Positions 11,894 through 24,200 of a DNA stretch of 64,000 bases are shown here, in pieces. The DNA lies in assembly GCA_037039685.1 (NCBI GenBank), contig JAWNGF010000002.1, forward strand, positions 3,534,001 to 3,598,000, read 5' to 3'. The notes beneath the pieces were generated by a model. It made no database searches. It was given only the letters and a program-made list of their open reading frames with translations, and was not told where the DNA came from. A program made the position numbers and the translations under genes. The stretch's first letter is position 1, and the number at the start of each line of letters is the position of its first letter. Origin of the DNA: Ceratobasidium sp. AG-K. Taxonomy: Eukaryota > Basidiomycota > Agaricomycetes > Cantharellales > Ceratobasidiaceae.

Positions 11894-14423
11894 ATGCATG
11901 TCCCCACTTCCCAATCGTCCCTTGTTCAGCCACGGCCTCGCGCCCCCATCGAGCTGCTCCCCATGCATATCCCCAAGCCAGGCATTGCAAGTACTCTGTT
12001 GTATTCCTTGTTCTTTTCACTCATATTATGTACAGGGTCGGGTCATTGTTCAAGTTGCAGCGTCCACGATGAACGTGAGTAGTGTCGTCTAGGATACCTG
12101 TTTCAGACTTAACACCTGCCCAGTCACTCGACCACAAGATCCTCGCGTACGGTATCCTCGCACAAGAATGGCCATGGATAGGGGGCAACGAGTACGCTGG
12201 AACAGTCGTTGCTGTTGGTCCTAGTGTCGAGAGCCTCAAGCTTGGGGACCGAGTTACGGCGACTGCCGTTAACTTTATCGAAGGGTCGGTCGAGCTACCT
12301 GCCCGGTGGATTCGCGTGCTGACATTCCATGTATGTATCAAGGCAGGAAGTATCTGGGTGGCAACAGTATGCCCTGCTACAAGCAGATCTTTGTACTAAG
12401 GTTCGTTCGCCCCTCAGGTCCTGGCCCACGCTCACCGATTTGCCCAGATCCCTGAGCATGTTTCTTTTGAGAACGCATGCACGCTCCCAACTTCATTTGC
12501 TGCAGCCTCTATCGCAATTGCTATCGAGCTCGGTCTCAAGTACCCCGACGCACCCCCACCTCCACCCAAGAAAACCTCGGCGATGATATGGCAAGAGGCT
12601 ATGGCTTCCCTCGGCAACGGTGCCACCTTTGACTGGAACCTCGAAGATGGCACTGTCCAAGGCGGCAGATGGTATCCCAACCCACAATCGTCCATCGAAG
12701 CACCCCCACCAACTGCTGAACAGCTCGAGGGCCAACGACGAGCCAAGGAACGCCAGGAGGAGGCTGCCCGACTACATGCGGAGCTAACGCGCGCAATGAC
12801 CGAACAGATTGGCAAGCGCATCGCCAAGGCTGCGGTTAGGAACCCGTCGGGGGATGTGCCTGGATTCACCGGGCCGCGGCCAAACCCATTGCTATGGGGT
12901 GCGGGCGATTTCAGCCGTGAGGCAATGGATAGGCAGTGGGGATCAGGATGGGAAAACGGTGGTGCGTATAGGCGCATCGAAGTTGTAGATGAGCGGCAGG
13001 ATAGCAAGGTCTTGGGTCTTGGACTTGACGTCGGTCCCCAGCCGCATGATTGGCGCTCAAACGGGCTTGTGGCACGGTGGGATGGGAGCGGGAGCGGGAG
13101 CACGAGCGCCAGTGCGAGTATGGGTCGGAGCGGCTCCGACGAATCCAATACGTCTGATGGGACTCACATGTACACTTCCTGTCCAAACCTCCCCCCTGTC
13201 AGTGGAAGCGTTGGACGACGTGGATCGGAGCCATCGTTGCGGCTTCCAGGCCCTACAGCCATCCTGTCTGGTTCCATTTTTGGGTCTAGCCCTTTTAGCA
13301 CCGGGTCCCTTCCCAATCGGCCGAACTCGAGCGCATCTACGAAACGTTCTGGTGCTGGCGGACGCGGGTCTAGTTCCCCATTTCGAGTTCCCGCCCCATT
13401 GACTCACCGAGGTCGAGGTCGGGGTAGCCCTCCATACGTAAGGGAGCTAAGCCCGTTGGGTGCACGTCGAGAACAAGAGCTTGGCAACCACGCTTTCCCC
13501 TTTTCAATCAATAGCGCTGCGACTCGACACTCGATCGACTTTCTTTCGAGTGGCACGGACCATCACTCGTTCGATGGTCCCCAACAATCGAGGCAGGTGG
13601 TTCCGTCATTCGACCCCTGGAGTGGCTCGGTAGGAGCACCTGCGACCGTGGCAGAGCTTGGTGATGCATTCTTCCCAAGCCCATTACTTCCAGTCGCCAA
13701 CCCCGTGTATATCATGGACGAGCCGATTCTTATCTGGGGAGGGTCAACGGGAATAGGTCGAGCTGCGCTCCAGCTTCTCACACGAGCAGGATACACCAAC
13801 CTGTTTGTCGTCGCCGCGTCAGAGCGACACCCGGAGTTGAGTGTGCTCGTCGCACCTGGCACCAAGTGAGTTTGCATCGCACCACTGGATGAATAGGAAC
13901 TGATTACGTTGGGTTCAAGGTTTTTCGATTATCGTCATCCTGACGTCGTCGTTCAGATTCGTGCTGCGCTTGGAGCGAGAAAGTTGACCAAGGTGCTGGA
14001 CACGGTTGCGATGCCCAACACGCTCAAGCCCATCTCACAACTGGTCAGAGCTGGAGCCACGCTCGCCTCGGTGTTACCAGTTCGCACCCCCATGCCAGAC
14101 GGAGTCGAAGTCAAGCCCGTGATGTTTGGTCGCTGTCATGACGTGAGTGCCAGTCCGCGCCTTCACGGATGTTGCTCACTAGTTCGCCTTAGTACACTGG
14201 AAAGGACGTTCTTTCGTTCAAGTTCGGAAAAGAACAAATGTGGCCACTCCTAGGGGACTTGCTCTGCAAAGAGCAGTGGGTATTTCCGCCTATGGTACAC
14301 CTTCGAGGCGGTCTGCACGCTTGTGCGACCGATGCGATGCGGATGATGGCTAGCGGCGAGAACGCCGGCAAACGCTTAGTGTTTAATATTGAAGCGACGA
14401 AGGGCTCGGGTATAAAAGTATAA
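11894..14423 (+). CDS. Medium-chain zinc-type alcohol dehydrogenase/enoyl reductase with large insertion
   Basis: The MDR superfamily reduces C=O or C=C bonds with NADPH. Exons read MHVPTSQSSLVQ, HIPKPGIGRVIVQVAASTMN, SLDHKILAYGILAQEWPWIG, NEYAGTVVAVGPSVESLKLG and GDRVTATAVNF, then SGWQQYALLQADLCTK joined to IPEHVSFENACTLPTSFAA. The nucleotide domain reads EPILIWGGSTGIGRAALQLL, FFDYRHPDVV, KVLDTVA and the end GKRLVFNIEATKGSGIKV. This is ToxD-like and lacks the structural zinc cysteines. Between KKTSA and NPVYIMDEP lies an in-frame segment of about 370 codons that normal members lack, so the protein would be about 740 rather than about 370 residues. Intron 1 (11987-12035) needs a GC donor. The splice sites around 12280-12350 are unclear. 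Confidence 0.82.
11987..12035 (+). other. GC-AG intron in reductase gene
   Basis: Thirty-one codons from the ATG end at ATT. The intron begins GCAAGT, the exact GC-AG donor consensus, and ends TGTACAG, resuming GGT CGG GTC ATT (GRVI) in frame. Using the overlapping GTACTC donor would shift the frame. Length 49 nt. Confidence 0.68.
12584..13690 (+). other. In-frame insertion of low-complexity coding sequence within reductase
   Basis: The segment starts after the linker KKTSA and ends before NPVYIMDEPILIWGG. It is open throughout, without the short introns of its host. It has a charged helical part (EGQRRAKERQEEAARLHAEL), then W/G-rich text, then Ser/Gly/Pro/Arg-rich disorder (SGSGSTSASASMGRSGSD; GRGRGSPP). 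It matches no domain I know. It could be an inserted piece of another gene or a retained intron-like insert. A possible acceptor TTACTTCCAG lies just before the host sequence resumes, but I see no matching GT donor at the 5' junction. Confidence 0.6.
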
Positions 14424-15277
14424 TTGGTATAGATTATGTTCTTCGTTCTAGTGACTACATGCACTTCTAATGGCTTTTCTCTTACTTGACATTTTGTTGC
14501 GGATATGTGTATTATTAGCTATGAATGCATATGCTACTGAATTTGTACCATAGCTGATCGAGAGCGCATACACCACGATTTGGCAAGCTCAGAGCAGGAG
14601 AACAATCCGATATCCACCAACCCCAAACTCGTGAGTCACACGTTGCGCCGGGAACGATGTTAACCTCGTCGGGCACCCAACAAAACGCTGGGCCATTATC
14701 ACGTGCATCGGTGGGTGATTGCGCGCCACAATTCCCTGCCAAGGCCGCTTCAAGTTTGGCCCAACTTGTGGCACTCGAATCGGGCAATGTGGCGCAAATT
14801 AACGAGGAGGTGACCCCAAATCGTCAAAGGCTAATCACTAAACGGGACAAGCGTGTATGGTCGTGAGGGCACCACTGTCTAAGTTTGACATTTACCCTCA
14901 CAAAGGTTGTTTACGGATATTCAAGTTGCGTTGGTGATCCCAGCGATGGGAAACAGCTCGTTTGGTGAGCCGGCGTTTATCAGAGCCCGGCGTGGTTTGT
15001 ATTATATGGATATACCTCGGGCTGGAATACAAATTAGAATGATGAACTAGAAACAATGATTCGGGGTAAATTTCCTTTCACCGCTAGCGAATATGGTTGT
15101 CAAGCACCACATGTTGGGTGCCAATTTGAGATTATGTGAACGTATGGTACATTCGTGTTGGAGCTCTGAAAGAGTCCGTGAAAGCAAGCTGCGATTTGAC
15201 AGCGTGCATAAGGGTATCAACGTTGCGATGTGCAATGCGGCGAAAATGTCTACCAATACCCCGGATGGCCCTTCGAT
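14424..15277. other. Convergent intergenic region
   Basis: This lies between the 3' ends of the reductase and MATE transporter 1. Open frames here are short and lack protein character; nothing else is seen. Confidence 0.5.
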
Positions 15278-17303
15278 TTACATGGTCGTCGGTAGCTCCT
15301 CCACTCGACCACCCTCGGCGGACCTTTCCCTTGCCTTTGTAACCTCCCTTTCCCAGTTCGTCAAAAACACGGCGATGATCGAGATCACCGAAGCACAAGT
15401 TAGCGCTACTGCTAGGCCGGTCCAGAGTCCCTTCAGACCGAGCTTTGCCGAAAACGCAAGGAATATGCCAACGGGGAGTCCTATTTCATATTAGGTTAGC
15501 CGGAAAGGGCAAGACGGAGAAGGCACCTACCAATAAGATAGTACGAACACATATTCACTATCGCTCCAAACCCAAGCATCCCTCGAGCACGGAGGACGCC
15601 ATCTGAGACAGCCGTTGCTCCGTCAACAATCTAGCGCAAGCTATTAGCCTATCATTTATGACGACTTGAAGTGCTTACCTGAAAGAGGGCGACGAGCGGC
15701 AAAACGGAGGCGACCAGGGTGACGACTGCCTCGTCATCATTAAACAAGTAACCCCAGCGGGTTCTGAACGTCATGAAAATGGTACTGACAGCAACCCTGT
15801 GAGTGCATGCCCAGTCAATGAGAGAGGGACGGTACCTTAAGATTATAGCCATCACAAACGACATTCCGATCGATGTTTCAGCAGCCAACTTGGCTTTCTG
15901 TGCGTGACCTGAACCGAGCAAGTGTCCCACCCTCACGTTCGTAGCCATCCCAAGTGAATAGGGCGTCTGGAAAGCGATGGTCGATGATAGGAGTACCACA
16001 CTCTGAGCTGCGAGAGCTGTCGGACCCAGCCTTTCCCCCAAATAGTTATAACCCTTGTGATGCATACAACCACGATAAACTTACTGTGACGCGGCCAATG
16101 CAACAGCCTCCCAGCACCACCAATCACTCGCGGTCTGGCCGGTGCCGTATAGTCCAAGCCTGAACAGTTTGCCGAGCTCTTGGACGCTCTGCCAGCCGAT
16201 AGGGTGCGAGGCAGTTTGAGGAATGGCCCAACGAGCACAGCCAAGAGAAATGAGAGCCATGAGGTTAAACGAAATACTGCTTGCTATAGGAGCGCCGATG
16301 AAACTGAGTGGTTCAGTTGAGCACGTGTATGCAAACGTGCAAAAATCTGCGCTTACCCTAGGTTGACCGGTTCCGGCCCCCAGACGAGGAGCCAGCACAG
16401 AAGGGCGTTGAGAGGTGCGATAACAAGCATTATAATAGTAGGAATATGCATAAGACCTTGGGCTTGGTAAAAACGTCTGGGACGGATCATCAATATGAGT
16501 AGCACGGGCTGGCAGCCTACTTACCGTAGAATAATGCTTAATGCCTGGCCGGGAAGACTCCAGCTGAACCAACGAAGGTAGAGACCCGCCAAGTGAGCAA
16601 CAGGCGGCTCTTGTCGAAGTTTCAGCAATATCGACTCGGCATTCAACCAATGGCAATCATAGGCTGCATCACCACAGTCGGGATGAGAGCGGCCTAATGT
16701 TCTACACAAAGCTACTCACAACTAGTAACATGGTCACTAACACTGTCATTCGTTGTGTCCATAATCCAACGTTTTGGGGTTTGTCACTTGTCCAGGCTAC
16801 GGGCAAGAGCGAGTCGAGTGCGCCAGCGAACCCATGGATAATGCTCAAACCGGTAACGGCGGCAGTCATGGAGCCTAGAGTAGAGGCGGCGAGTGCTTCG
16901 GTTGAGATATGCCCAATGGATATGACCGAGACTATCATGAGGGAATACTCGAGGAGTTGTGTTCTGTCAAAGAATATGTGGCGCTCAGCGTCGAGGCCCG
17001 AGTGCGGTCGATACGACGTACCCGTAGATTGGAACAGCATATTTAAGCATAAACTTCAACGGCATGAGCAGGATTAAAGAGATCCAATAAGAATAGGCTC
17101 ACCCAGGCCTCGCCTTTGATCTCCGCCAAGGTATGTCTCTGACTGGCGTTGTTTTGTTTATTTGGAAGCAACGGTGTAGACTCGGAGAGTGTGCTATTGA
17201 CGAGAGTGTTGGGGGTTGCATATCCAGTACCAACACGTGTCCCTTCTTGGTCTTCAGAGTCCACAGATGATTCGCGACTGCGAGTCAACGAGCGTGGAGC
17301 CAT
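15278..17303 (-). CDS. MATE-family multidrug/toxic compound extrusion transporter 1
   Basis: MATE proteins are 12-helix membrane antiporters that export drugs or metabolites at the plasma membrane or vacuole. The hydrophilic N-terminus starts MAPRSLTRSRESSVDSEDQE with the SESTPLLPNK leader motif. Then LLEYSLMIVSVISIGHISTE, ALAASTLGSMTAAVTGLSII and ALDSLLPVAWTSDKPQNVGL are MatE-domain signatures. Further on are FIGAPIASSISFNLMALISL, LAAQSVVLLSSTIAFQTPYS, NVRVGHLLGSGHAQKAKLAA and a last helix LAVALTCASVISIIAVFL, followed by TNWEREVTKARERSAEGG and a stop at 15278-15280. All join with short introns in a consistent order. Length is about 520 residues, normal for the family. It diverges from NAA15. 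Two close paralogues lie at 54-59 kb. The substrate is unknown. Confidence 0.88.
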
Positions 17304-17575
17304 GACGCCGTGGATTTTTTGTCTGTTCGATGTGGGATGTAGTACAGTGAGATAATAGTATTAGCTTCAGGGTCGTGTGAAGGTCGTAGCAAGGCAACTT
17401 TCAGAAATTGAAGTTGCTTTTAGATTATCGTGAGTCTGTGCGAATGTGGTCAGAGACAACTTAATGCTCCAGATTCAGCTGAGTCAGCGTCATTACTGTT
17501 ACAGGACAATCCGCGGACGGCAATCACAACCACCCGGAGATTTTTGCCCAGAGACCTCATAAACGCCCCTGCCAA

Positions 17576-20500
17576 ATGCCACCCAAATCGACTCCAAAGG
17601 CTGTAGTCCTTGCATCCAAGGAGCAAACATTGTTCAAAGAGCTACTGGTTAATACGGCCCTCCCCAGACATATACACCATACTGACGCCCTTGGCCACTA
17701 GAGTCTATATGAAACCCGACAATACAAAAAGGCAATCAAGACAGCCGATACAATCTTGAAGAAGGTGCCTACGCATGGAGGTAAGTCTATCCGTTTCGTA
17801 CCTACAATTACGTCATCGTTTATTGTGTAGAGACAATGTGCATGAAGGGCTTGGTGCTTACCAACATGCCTGGCAAACGAGATGAAGGCGTTGAATTGGT
17901 CAGGAAAGGACTTGCCCTTGGTCTGGAATCACACATCTGCTGGCACGTATATGGCCTCGTGCTAAAGCAGGATAAGAATTATGCGCAAGCTCTGGGTGCG
18001 TATAGTCGTGCGTTGAAGTACGACGTGGTATGTACTTCTCTCTCCCGCCAAGCTTCCAGTTAACCTACACAATTCCCTCAAGGATAACATGAACATTCTC
18101 CGAGATGCGGCACAACTCCAGACTCAACTGAGGCTCTACGATCAGCTTGTACAAACAAGGCACACCCTATTAGCGCTCAGGCCGACAATGAGGCAGAGCT
18201 GGGTAGCGTTGGCGGTAGCTTACCAACTGAGCGGCGATCTGGAAAAGGCAGAAAAGGTTTTGACCAACTACAAGGCGATGCTCAAGGCAAGCCCTCTCTG
18301 CCACTATTATGGATAGAACCTAACCTCCGGTCCAGAATGTACCAGATTATGACACCGAATACTCCGAGTTACTACTGTATCACCTGCGTATTCTAGAGGA
18401 GCTAGGGAAACACGACGAGGTGCTTGTGGCGCTGGATGTATACTCCAAACAACGTCAGATTCTTGACCGTTCCGCAATTGTCGAATTTCGGGTGAGCCAA
18501 CCCAATCCGGCGAGCACCCATATTTGTATTAATAACTGCCAGCTCGAAACCTTAGCAAGGCCAACCGAAAGGCGGAAGCGGCGCACGAATGGACTACCCT
18601 GATTGAACAAAATTATGAGGCATATGCGTATTACCACGGACTATTGGCTACCCAGGACGTTGACCTCGGTAAATTCATCTTCGTTCCCATTTAGCCATCA
18701 GATGCTCATCCTAGGATACCAGATAACCTAACTGATGATACCCGCCCTACTGCATTATCGACCCTGAAGAAACTCGTATCGCAATACCCAGGTGCAACTG
18801 CGCCTAAACGCCTCTCGCTGGCCGTTGCTCTCGGGGACGAATTCAAGTCCCTCGTTGAACCATACCTCTGGAAAGGTTTCCAGCGTGGTATCCCATCATT
18901 GTTTGTGGATATCAAGTCACTATATGCAGACGACCAAAAGAGGCAGATAGTCGAGGAGATTGTCGAAGGGTTCCTGGCGAAGCTTAAACCAGAAGAGGAA
19001 GCCAAAGAACCCAAGCCGAGTGAGTCCAATTCGAGTTCAAAGACCGCCTTGGCTCTAACGAGGCCACCAAGCTACCAATGGGGATGCTTCTAGCGCCCCA
19101 GAAGCACCTACTACCTATCTTTGGGCTCTGTACTATCTAGGACAGCACTATTCCTATATAGGCGACCAACAGAAAGCACTCTCCTACCTCGACACGGCCA
19201 TTGCGCATACCCCCACCCTTCCTGAACTGTACACAGCGCGCGGGCGTGCGCTTAAACGTGCCGGGGACTATGTCCGTGCATTCTTGGCTGTGGAGGCTGC
19301 CCGAGCGCTGGATGGACAGGACCGGTGGTTGAACGGCAAAGCTGCCAAGTATGCGATGCGAGCTGGGCGTGTGGAGGAAGCAATCACATTGCTGGGACTG
19401 TTTACGAGGGTAAGTTTCAAGTTGACTGCGAATATTTGAATATGGGGTTGATTGGGGGTTAGAAAGACGCTATTAGCCCCGGTGCAGATCTTACGGAAAT
19501 GCAGTCCCTGGTATACCTCATACAGGAGGGATCTGCGCATAAGCGAGCAGGGAGATTACCCTTGGCGCTCAAACGGTTCAATGCTGTCGCGCAGGTACGA
19601 TTATCCTACCCGGATGGCATCCTGAACTGATAGTAGGTTATAGGTCTTTGAGGACATCTGGGATGATCAATTCGATTTTCATTCGTACTGTATACGGAGG
19701 TATACTTTGAATATTTATCACGAGTACGCATTCACCTTGTCATTTCGACGTGGGCTGACCCAGTTTGCAGCATGGTTCATTGGGAAGACCGAGTTAGAGA
19801 ACACGTTGCATATAGAAAGGCAGCTGTTGAGGCAGCTAGGGCAAGTCGGGTTTTCTGCCATGTGTACACCGGGACTGATTGAGGCTTGCATTAGATATAC
19901 GTCCGGTTACACGACGACCCGGGTTTGGTAGCCGCTTGCACGCCCAGTATGTATCTGTACGGAGAAGTCTTTCGATTAGCTGACTGGTTCATAGAGCTTA
20001 CCGCAGAGGAGAAAAGGGCAAAGGCAAAGGCTACCAAGGCGGCCGCCAAAGAGCCCAAAAAAGGTACGACATTGTGCTGTCCCTGAATGTAATACCAATT
20101 ATCTATCTTGCAGGCGCGGCCAACAACAAGGAGGAAGAGGTCCAGCCAGTAAAAGATCAAGATCCGGACGGCCTAAAACTATTCAGCCAGGAGAAGCCGA
20201 TTGAGCAGGCATTGAAGCTGCTGCGACCGCTGGAAATTCTGTTGGTAAAAGATGTGGATGTCTGGCTGGCTATTTACGATGTTGCGATTCGGCGTCGTAA
20301 GTTTCAGCTACTTTATTTTGGATTGGTCTAACTCTGGTGTAGAAAAGTACTTGCAAGCGCTCAAAGCTCTGAATTTCGTCAAAAAGTTGTCTCCTGATCA
20401 TCACGAGCTCCATTGGCGAGTGGTAGACTTCAGGCTTCAGAGTAAGAATGCACCCGCTTCCTTGAGTTTGAACTTGCCAACACCCACTTTAGCCTCCAGT

Positions 20501-20980
20501 GCATCGCTAGACGCTTCCGTCAAGTCGACCATTGACCAATCAATACCTTCCCTGATCCCGCTCCAACAATCCCCCGAAGCATTCAACACCGAGTACCTCC
20601 AACGCGTCTCGAGTTCATCAGGAAAACTTGGTGCTGCCATAGCGCTACTGAAGATCCAGGGACCCGAAGCTGGACAAGCCGAGGCGGAAGGCTTGGTATT
20701 CCAGATTCTTCACCCAGAGGCCAAGTCGTCGATCCAGGTGCGCATATAGTCAGGATCGCGAACGTGAACTAACAGGTTGCAATAGGAATGTGAGGAAGGA
20801 GCCCGAATTCTCGAAGAAGTCATCAAGTCTAAACGAGTCGACGAGTTCAGGGCAGAGGGACAAAAACTACAACCGCTATCAACCACATTACGATCGGACC
20901 AGGAGCTCGAATCTTTACGCAATGAGCTCGTTGGACAAACCAAAAAGGTAGAGGAAGCCAAGCCTGAAGTAGAAACGTGA
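17576..20980 (+). CDS. NAA15: N-terminal acetyltransferase A auxiliary subunit (Naa15/Nat1)
   Basis: Naa15 is the TPR scaffold that anchors the NatA catalytic subunit Naa10 to ribosomes for co-translational N-acetylation. The start reads MPPKSTPKAVVLASKEQTLF, with FKELL joined over a 57-nt intron to SLYETRQYKKAIKTAD. TPR units follow: CMKGLVLTNMPGKRDEGVEL, HVYGLVLKQDKNYAQAL, ILRDAAQLQTQLRLYDQLV, WVALAVAYQLSGDLEKAEK. Later signatures are GIPSLFVDIKSLYADDQK, LWALYYLGQHYSYIGDQQKA, QFDFHSYCIRRYTL and IYVRLHDDPG, then a Lys/Ala-rich stretch (EEKRAKAKATKAAAKEPKK). It ends VEEAKPEVET at 20978-20980. About 15 introns. The intron at 19841-19894 needs a GC donor. No break was found. Its divergent neighbour is MATE transporter 1. 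Confidence 0.92.
19841..19894 (+). other. GC-AG intron in NAA15
   Basis: The exon VEAAR ends in AGG. The intron begins GCAAGT and ends GCATTAG, and the next exon ATA TAC GTC reads IYVRLHDDP, the conserved Naa15 continuation. The overlapping GTCGGG donor would add one base and break the frame. Length 54 nt. Confidence 0.7.
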
Positions 20981-21205
20981 TGTACAGTGGATTGTGGCAC
21001 AGTAGCATTTAAACATTGATAATCTTTGAAACCACCACGCGCACCGACGAGCGACACTTAAATTTACATGTATTGCGAATAGATCTATTCAGACATCCAC
21101 CCAAACAAGCATTCCTACACCCCTACATACAAACAGTCCGGCAAAATACCACCAACACCACAAAGATAAGTTACCCCCAGCGTTCATCTCAGGCTAGTCC
21201 TTGGG

Positions 21206-24200
21206 CTATTCCCAGAACCTCTCATAAAAGCACAAGTACGCCTTGGCCTTGGACACCTCTTCAAATGACACGGGGCGCACGGTCGTGTCGCTAATGTATA
21301 CCCACTGCCGCTTATTCTTGGCGTCCCTGTCTTTCTCCTTGTCCTTTTCCTTGTCTTTGTCTTTCTCCTTGTCTTTGTCTTTCTCCTTGTCCTTGGCTTC
21401 TTCCGTCCCACCAGGCGCATCCTCGGACTCGGGAGACGCAACAGGCTGCGGCGGGAGCGCGATGTACGCGATGTAGTGTCCACCAATCTACAAACACGTT
21501 AGCACCAACTCGACACGACACGACAAGACGCACCATGGATCCAATATGCACCACCACCGCATACAACCGATACTTGACCCCGCTCTCCTTGGATCGTCCA
21601 AACCAGCCAACCTTGTCCTTTGCCCCCGGCGTCGCCGCACGCTTGGACCGGCCCATTCCATAGTCCTCACGATTCGGGGCGACGTACGGCGCGATATCGA
21701 GGACTTCAGGAACCGAGACATACTCGTCTACTTTACGGAGGCTGCCAAACAGGAGCGTGCCCGCGCCTGCGACTTGTTGGAACCGCTTGAGGTGGATGAC
21801 GAGTACGGGCGGAGGAGTCGCGATGAGGTACCGCTTGAGCGCGCGGCGGTGGATGTATTGTTGTGATCTCGGGACAGGGGGGAGTGATACGCCTTGGATC
21901 GCGATCGGCGTGCGCGGGACGGGTGCGACGAGGGTCGGACCGGCGTCTTGCGGAGTTTCGGTGCGCTGTAGTTCGAGTGTATCGATCCGCGCGACTCGCG
22001 GCGGGGGCGTGTCGACCGGAAACGGTCTCGCGCGTTCGGCGTCGGGCGAAGTCATCTCGATCACCGGGATCGGGCCGTGAATGCGATCTTCGACCATCGG
22101 TGCAGAACTCGGACGGGGAAGAACCGTATCGCGCGCCCATTGCTCGGGTCCAGCGCCCAACCCGCTCGTCGACACTGGTCGTAGGGGGATACCCAACTTC
22201 TGCGGGGGTTCCAACTCGGATTCGGACGTCGAATTCGAGTCCGAGTCCGAGTCTGAGCTCGAATCCGACGATGCATAGGCCGAGTCGGTCGTCGTTCCCA
22301 CTGATTCCTTGCTCCCGGGTTTACGTTTGAGTGGAATATTGTGCTCGATTTTCCAGCACCGTCGACAGTGGAATGCGTTCTCGCCTTCGAGGACCTCGAC
22401 GGCTGTGAAAGTGCGGAGGGCGTCTGTGATGCTTCCCCGTCCCGAGGTAAGCTTGAGCCAGGCGTCTTCGACCGACGGACGGGCAGCGAATGGATCTACA
22501 GGGAATCAGCCGACTGGAGTGGGGTATAGTTGAATGCATACCCTTGGCAATAGCCAACCCATCCACCGTACCCTTTAACAACGCCAACGGATTCGTCGGT
22601 GCCGCCCCACCAATATCAGCCAACACCCGCCTCAAATACGCAGCCTCGTTCTTGCGCGACGGCGAGACTCCACGAGAACCTGCAACCATCTCAGCATCCA
22701 ACCCACCACCAATCCAACAAACATACTAGTCGATACGCCATTCTGCTCCGGACCAGGCGACGGAGACCCTTCCTCCTCTCCGACCCGCTCCTTGCTCTTC
22801 TCCCGCTCCCTCTCCCGCTCCTTGCTCTTGTCCTTTCTCTTCCACCCCTGCAACGACACTCTCCTCCCAATCCTCGCACCCACCGAACTCTCGTCCCGAT
22901 CGTGTCCCTCTTCCGTCGATATCTGTACGGCCGAGAGTCGAGCCTGGGGTTGCACCGTCTGCCCACAATCAATACCCAACCGCATCGAGATAGGAGGACT
23001 CACAATTCCCTCACTAAGGCCTGATAGTTTACGCTCGTCCCGGACGACGCGCTCGGTACTTGGCCCCGCACTGTTGGGACTTCCGACTCGGGTTCGGCCG
23101 AGGGAAAGGGTATAGGGAGTGTCGCTTGTGAGGTGGGCATCGTGGGTGGAGGCGTGGGTGGAGGAGTGGGTGTAGTCGCTTTACGCAGTTTATGGAAAAA
23201 CTTGAACTTGTTGCGCTACAGTCGTTACGTGGGTGAGTAACCGTTACAAGACCTCACCCCATTAAAATCGACCGTCAACTCACCTTGCGCTCCTTGGCGT
23301 CGTCGGGCTTGATGCTCAGTGACAAGTCCATGAAATCCTCGTACGTGTGGGATATCTAGTTGCTGCCATGTTAGCGCCCGTTCATTCATCAAGCCCGAGT
23401 CCTGATATGGGGATTGCTCCGGGATCATGAGGGCAGTGCGGCACAGCGAGCCCGCATTCGCCCCCAACCAAGAATCCAACACTCACATGTCGACATCCCT
23501 CGCATACCAGTACCGAGGCCAACGTGCCTCCAAATACCATATCCACAAAGGGCATCGGCGGATCCGCTTCGGGTTCGATCGGGCCGTTTCCGTTGGGGGC
23601 GCCTGGCGTTTATCCGTTACGACTTGTAAATAATAAATAAGAGCGACTGACTCTTTTTGGATTTGCGAGGTTGTTTGGGCGGGGGAGGATTACGCCGTTT
23701 GATGACCTGCCAAACAGAGTGAGATCAGGATCGTGGCGTCGAGATGGGACGTACATCCATCTCTTCCATGCGCATTCCGTCGAGGAGATGTCGGAGCAGT
23801 TCGTGTGCGTCTTGTTGTCGGTACTGTACCACAAATAAGCTACGGATATATTAAAGCATCGGGACTTACGCCGAGGTACTGGTCATACTTGGCTCCGATC
23901 TGGGACAAGAGCTCCCTGTGACAAGTCAGCCGAGTTGAGAGCGAGACAGGCGACGGACCTGGGACTGAGACTCTGCTTTCCCCCCTGGCGTGCTCGAATC
24001 GCCTCGTCTTCAAACCGCAGAAACGCATCGGAAATGGTCATGCCCTTTTCCCAGTCTCGCTGAACACCGGGTGGACCCCGGGCGTTGGTCAGCGCAGGAC
24101 TGCGAGCAGGGTAGATGTTCTGCTCGTGCTCCAAGTCGGGTGGCGGGCTAAACGTAAGCAGCGCTTGCAGCAGCGGCGTCGCCGTCAACTGCATCACGCG

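Noticed and set aside
21184..21486. Arg-rich minus-strand open frame near the protease end
   Set aside because: It is the shifted-frame reading of the KD/KE repeat of the protease, not a gene.
22599..23024. Plus-strand proline/leucine-rich open frames opposite the protease
   Set aside because: Antisense shadows of the GC-rich protease exons, lacking any consistent start or splice pattern.
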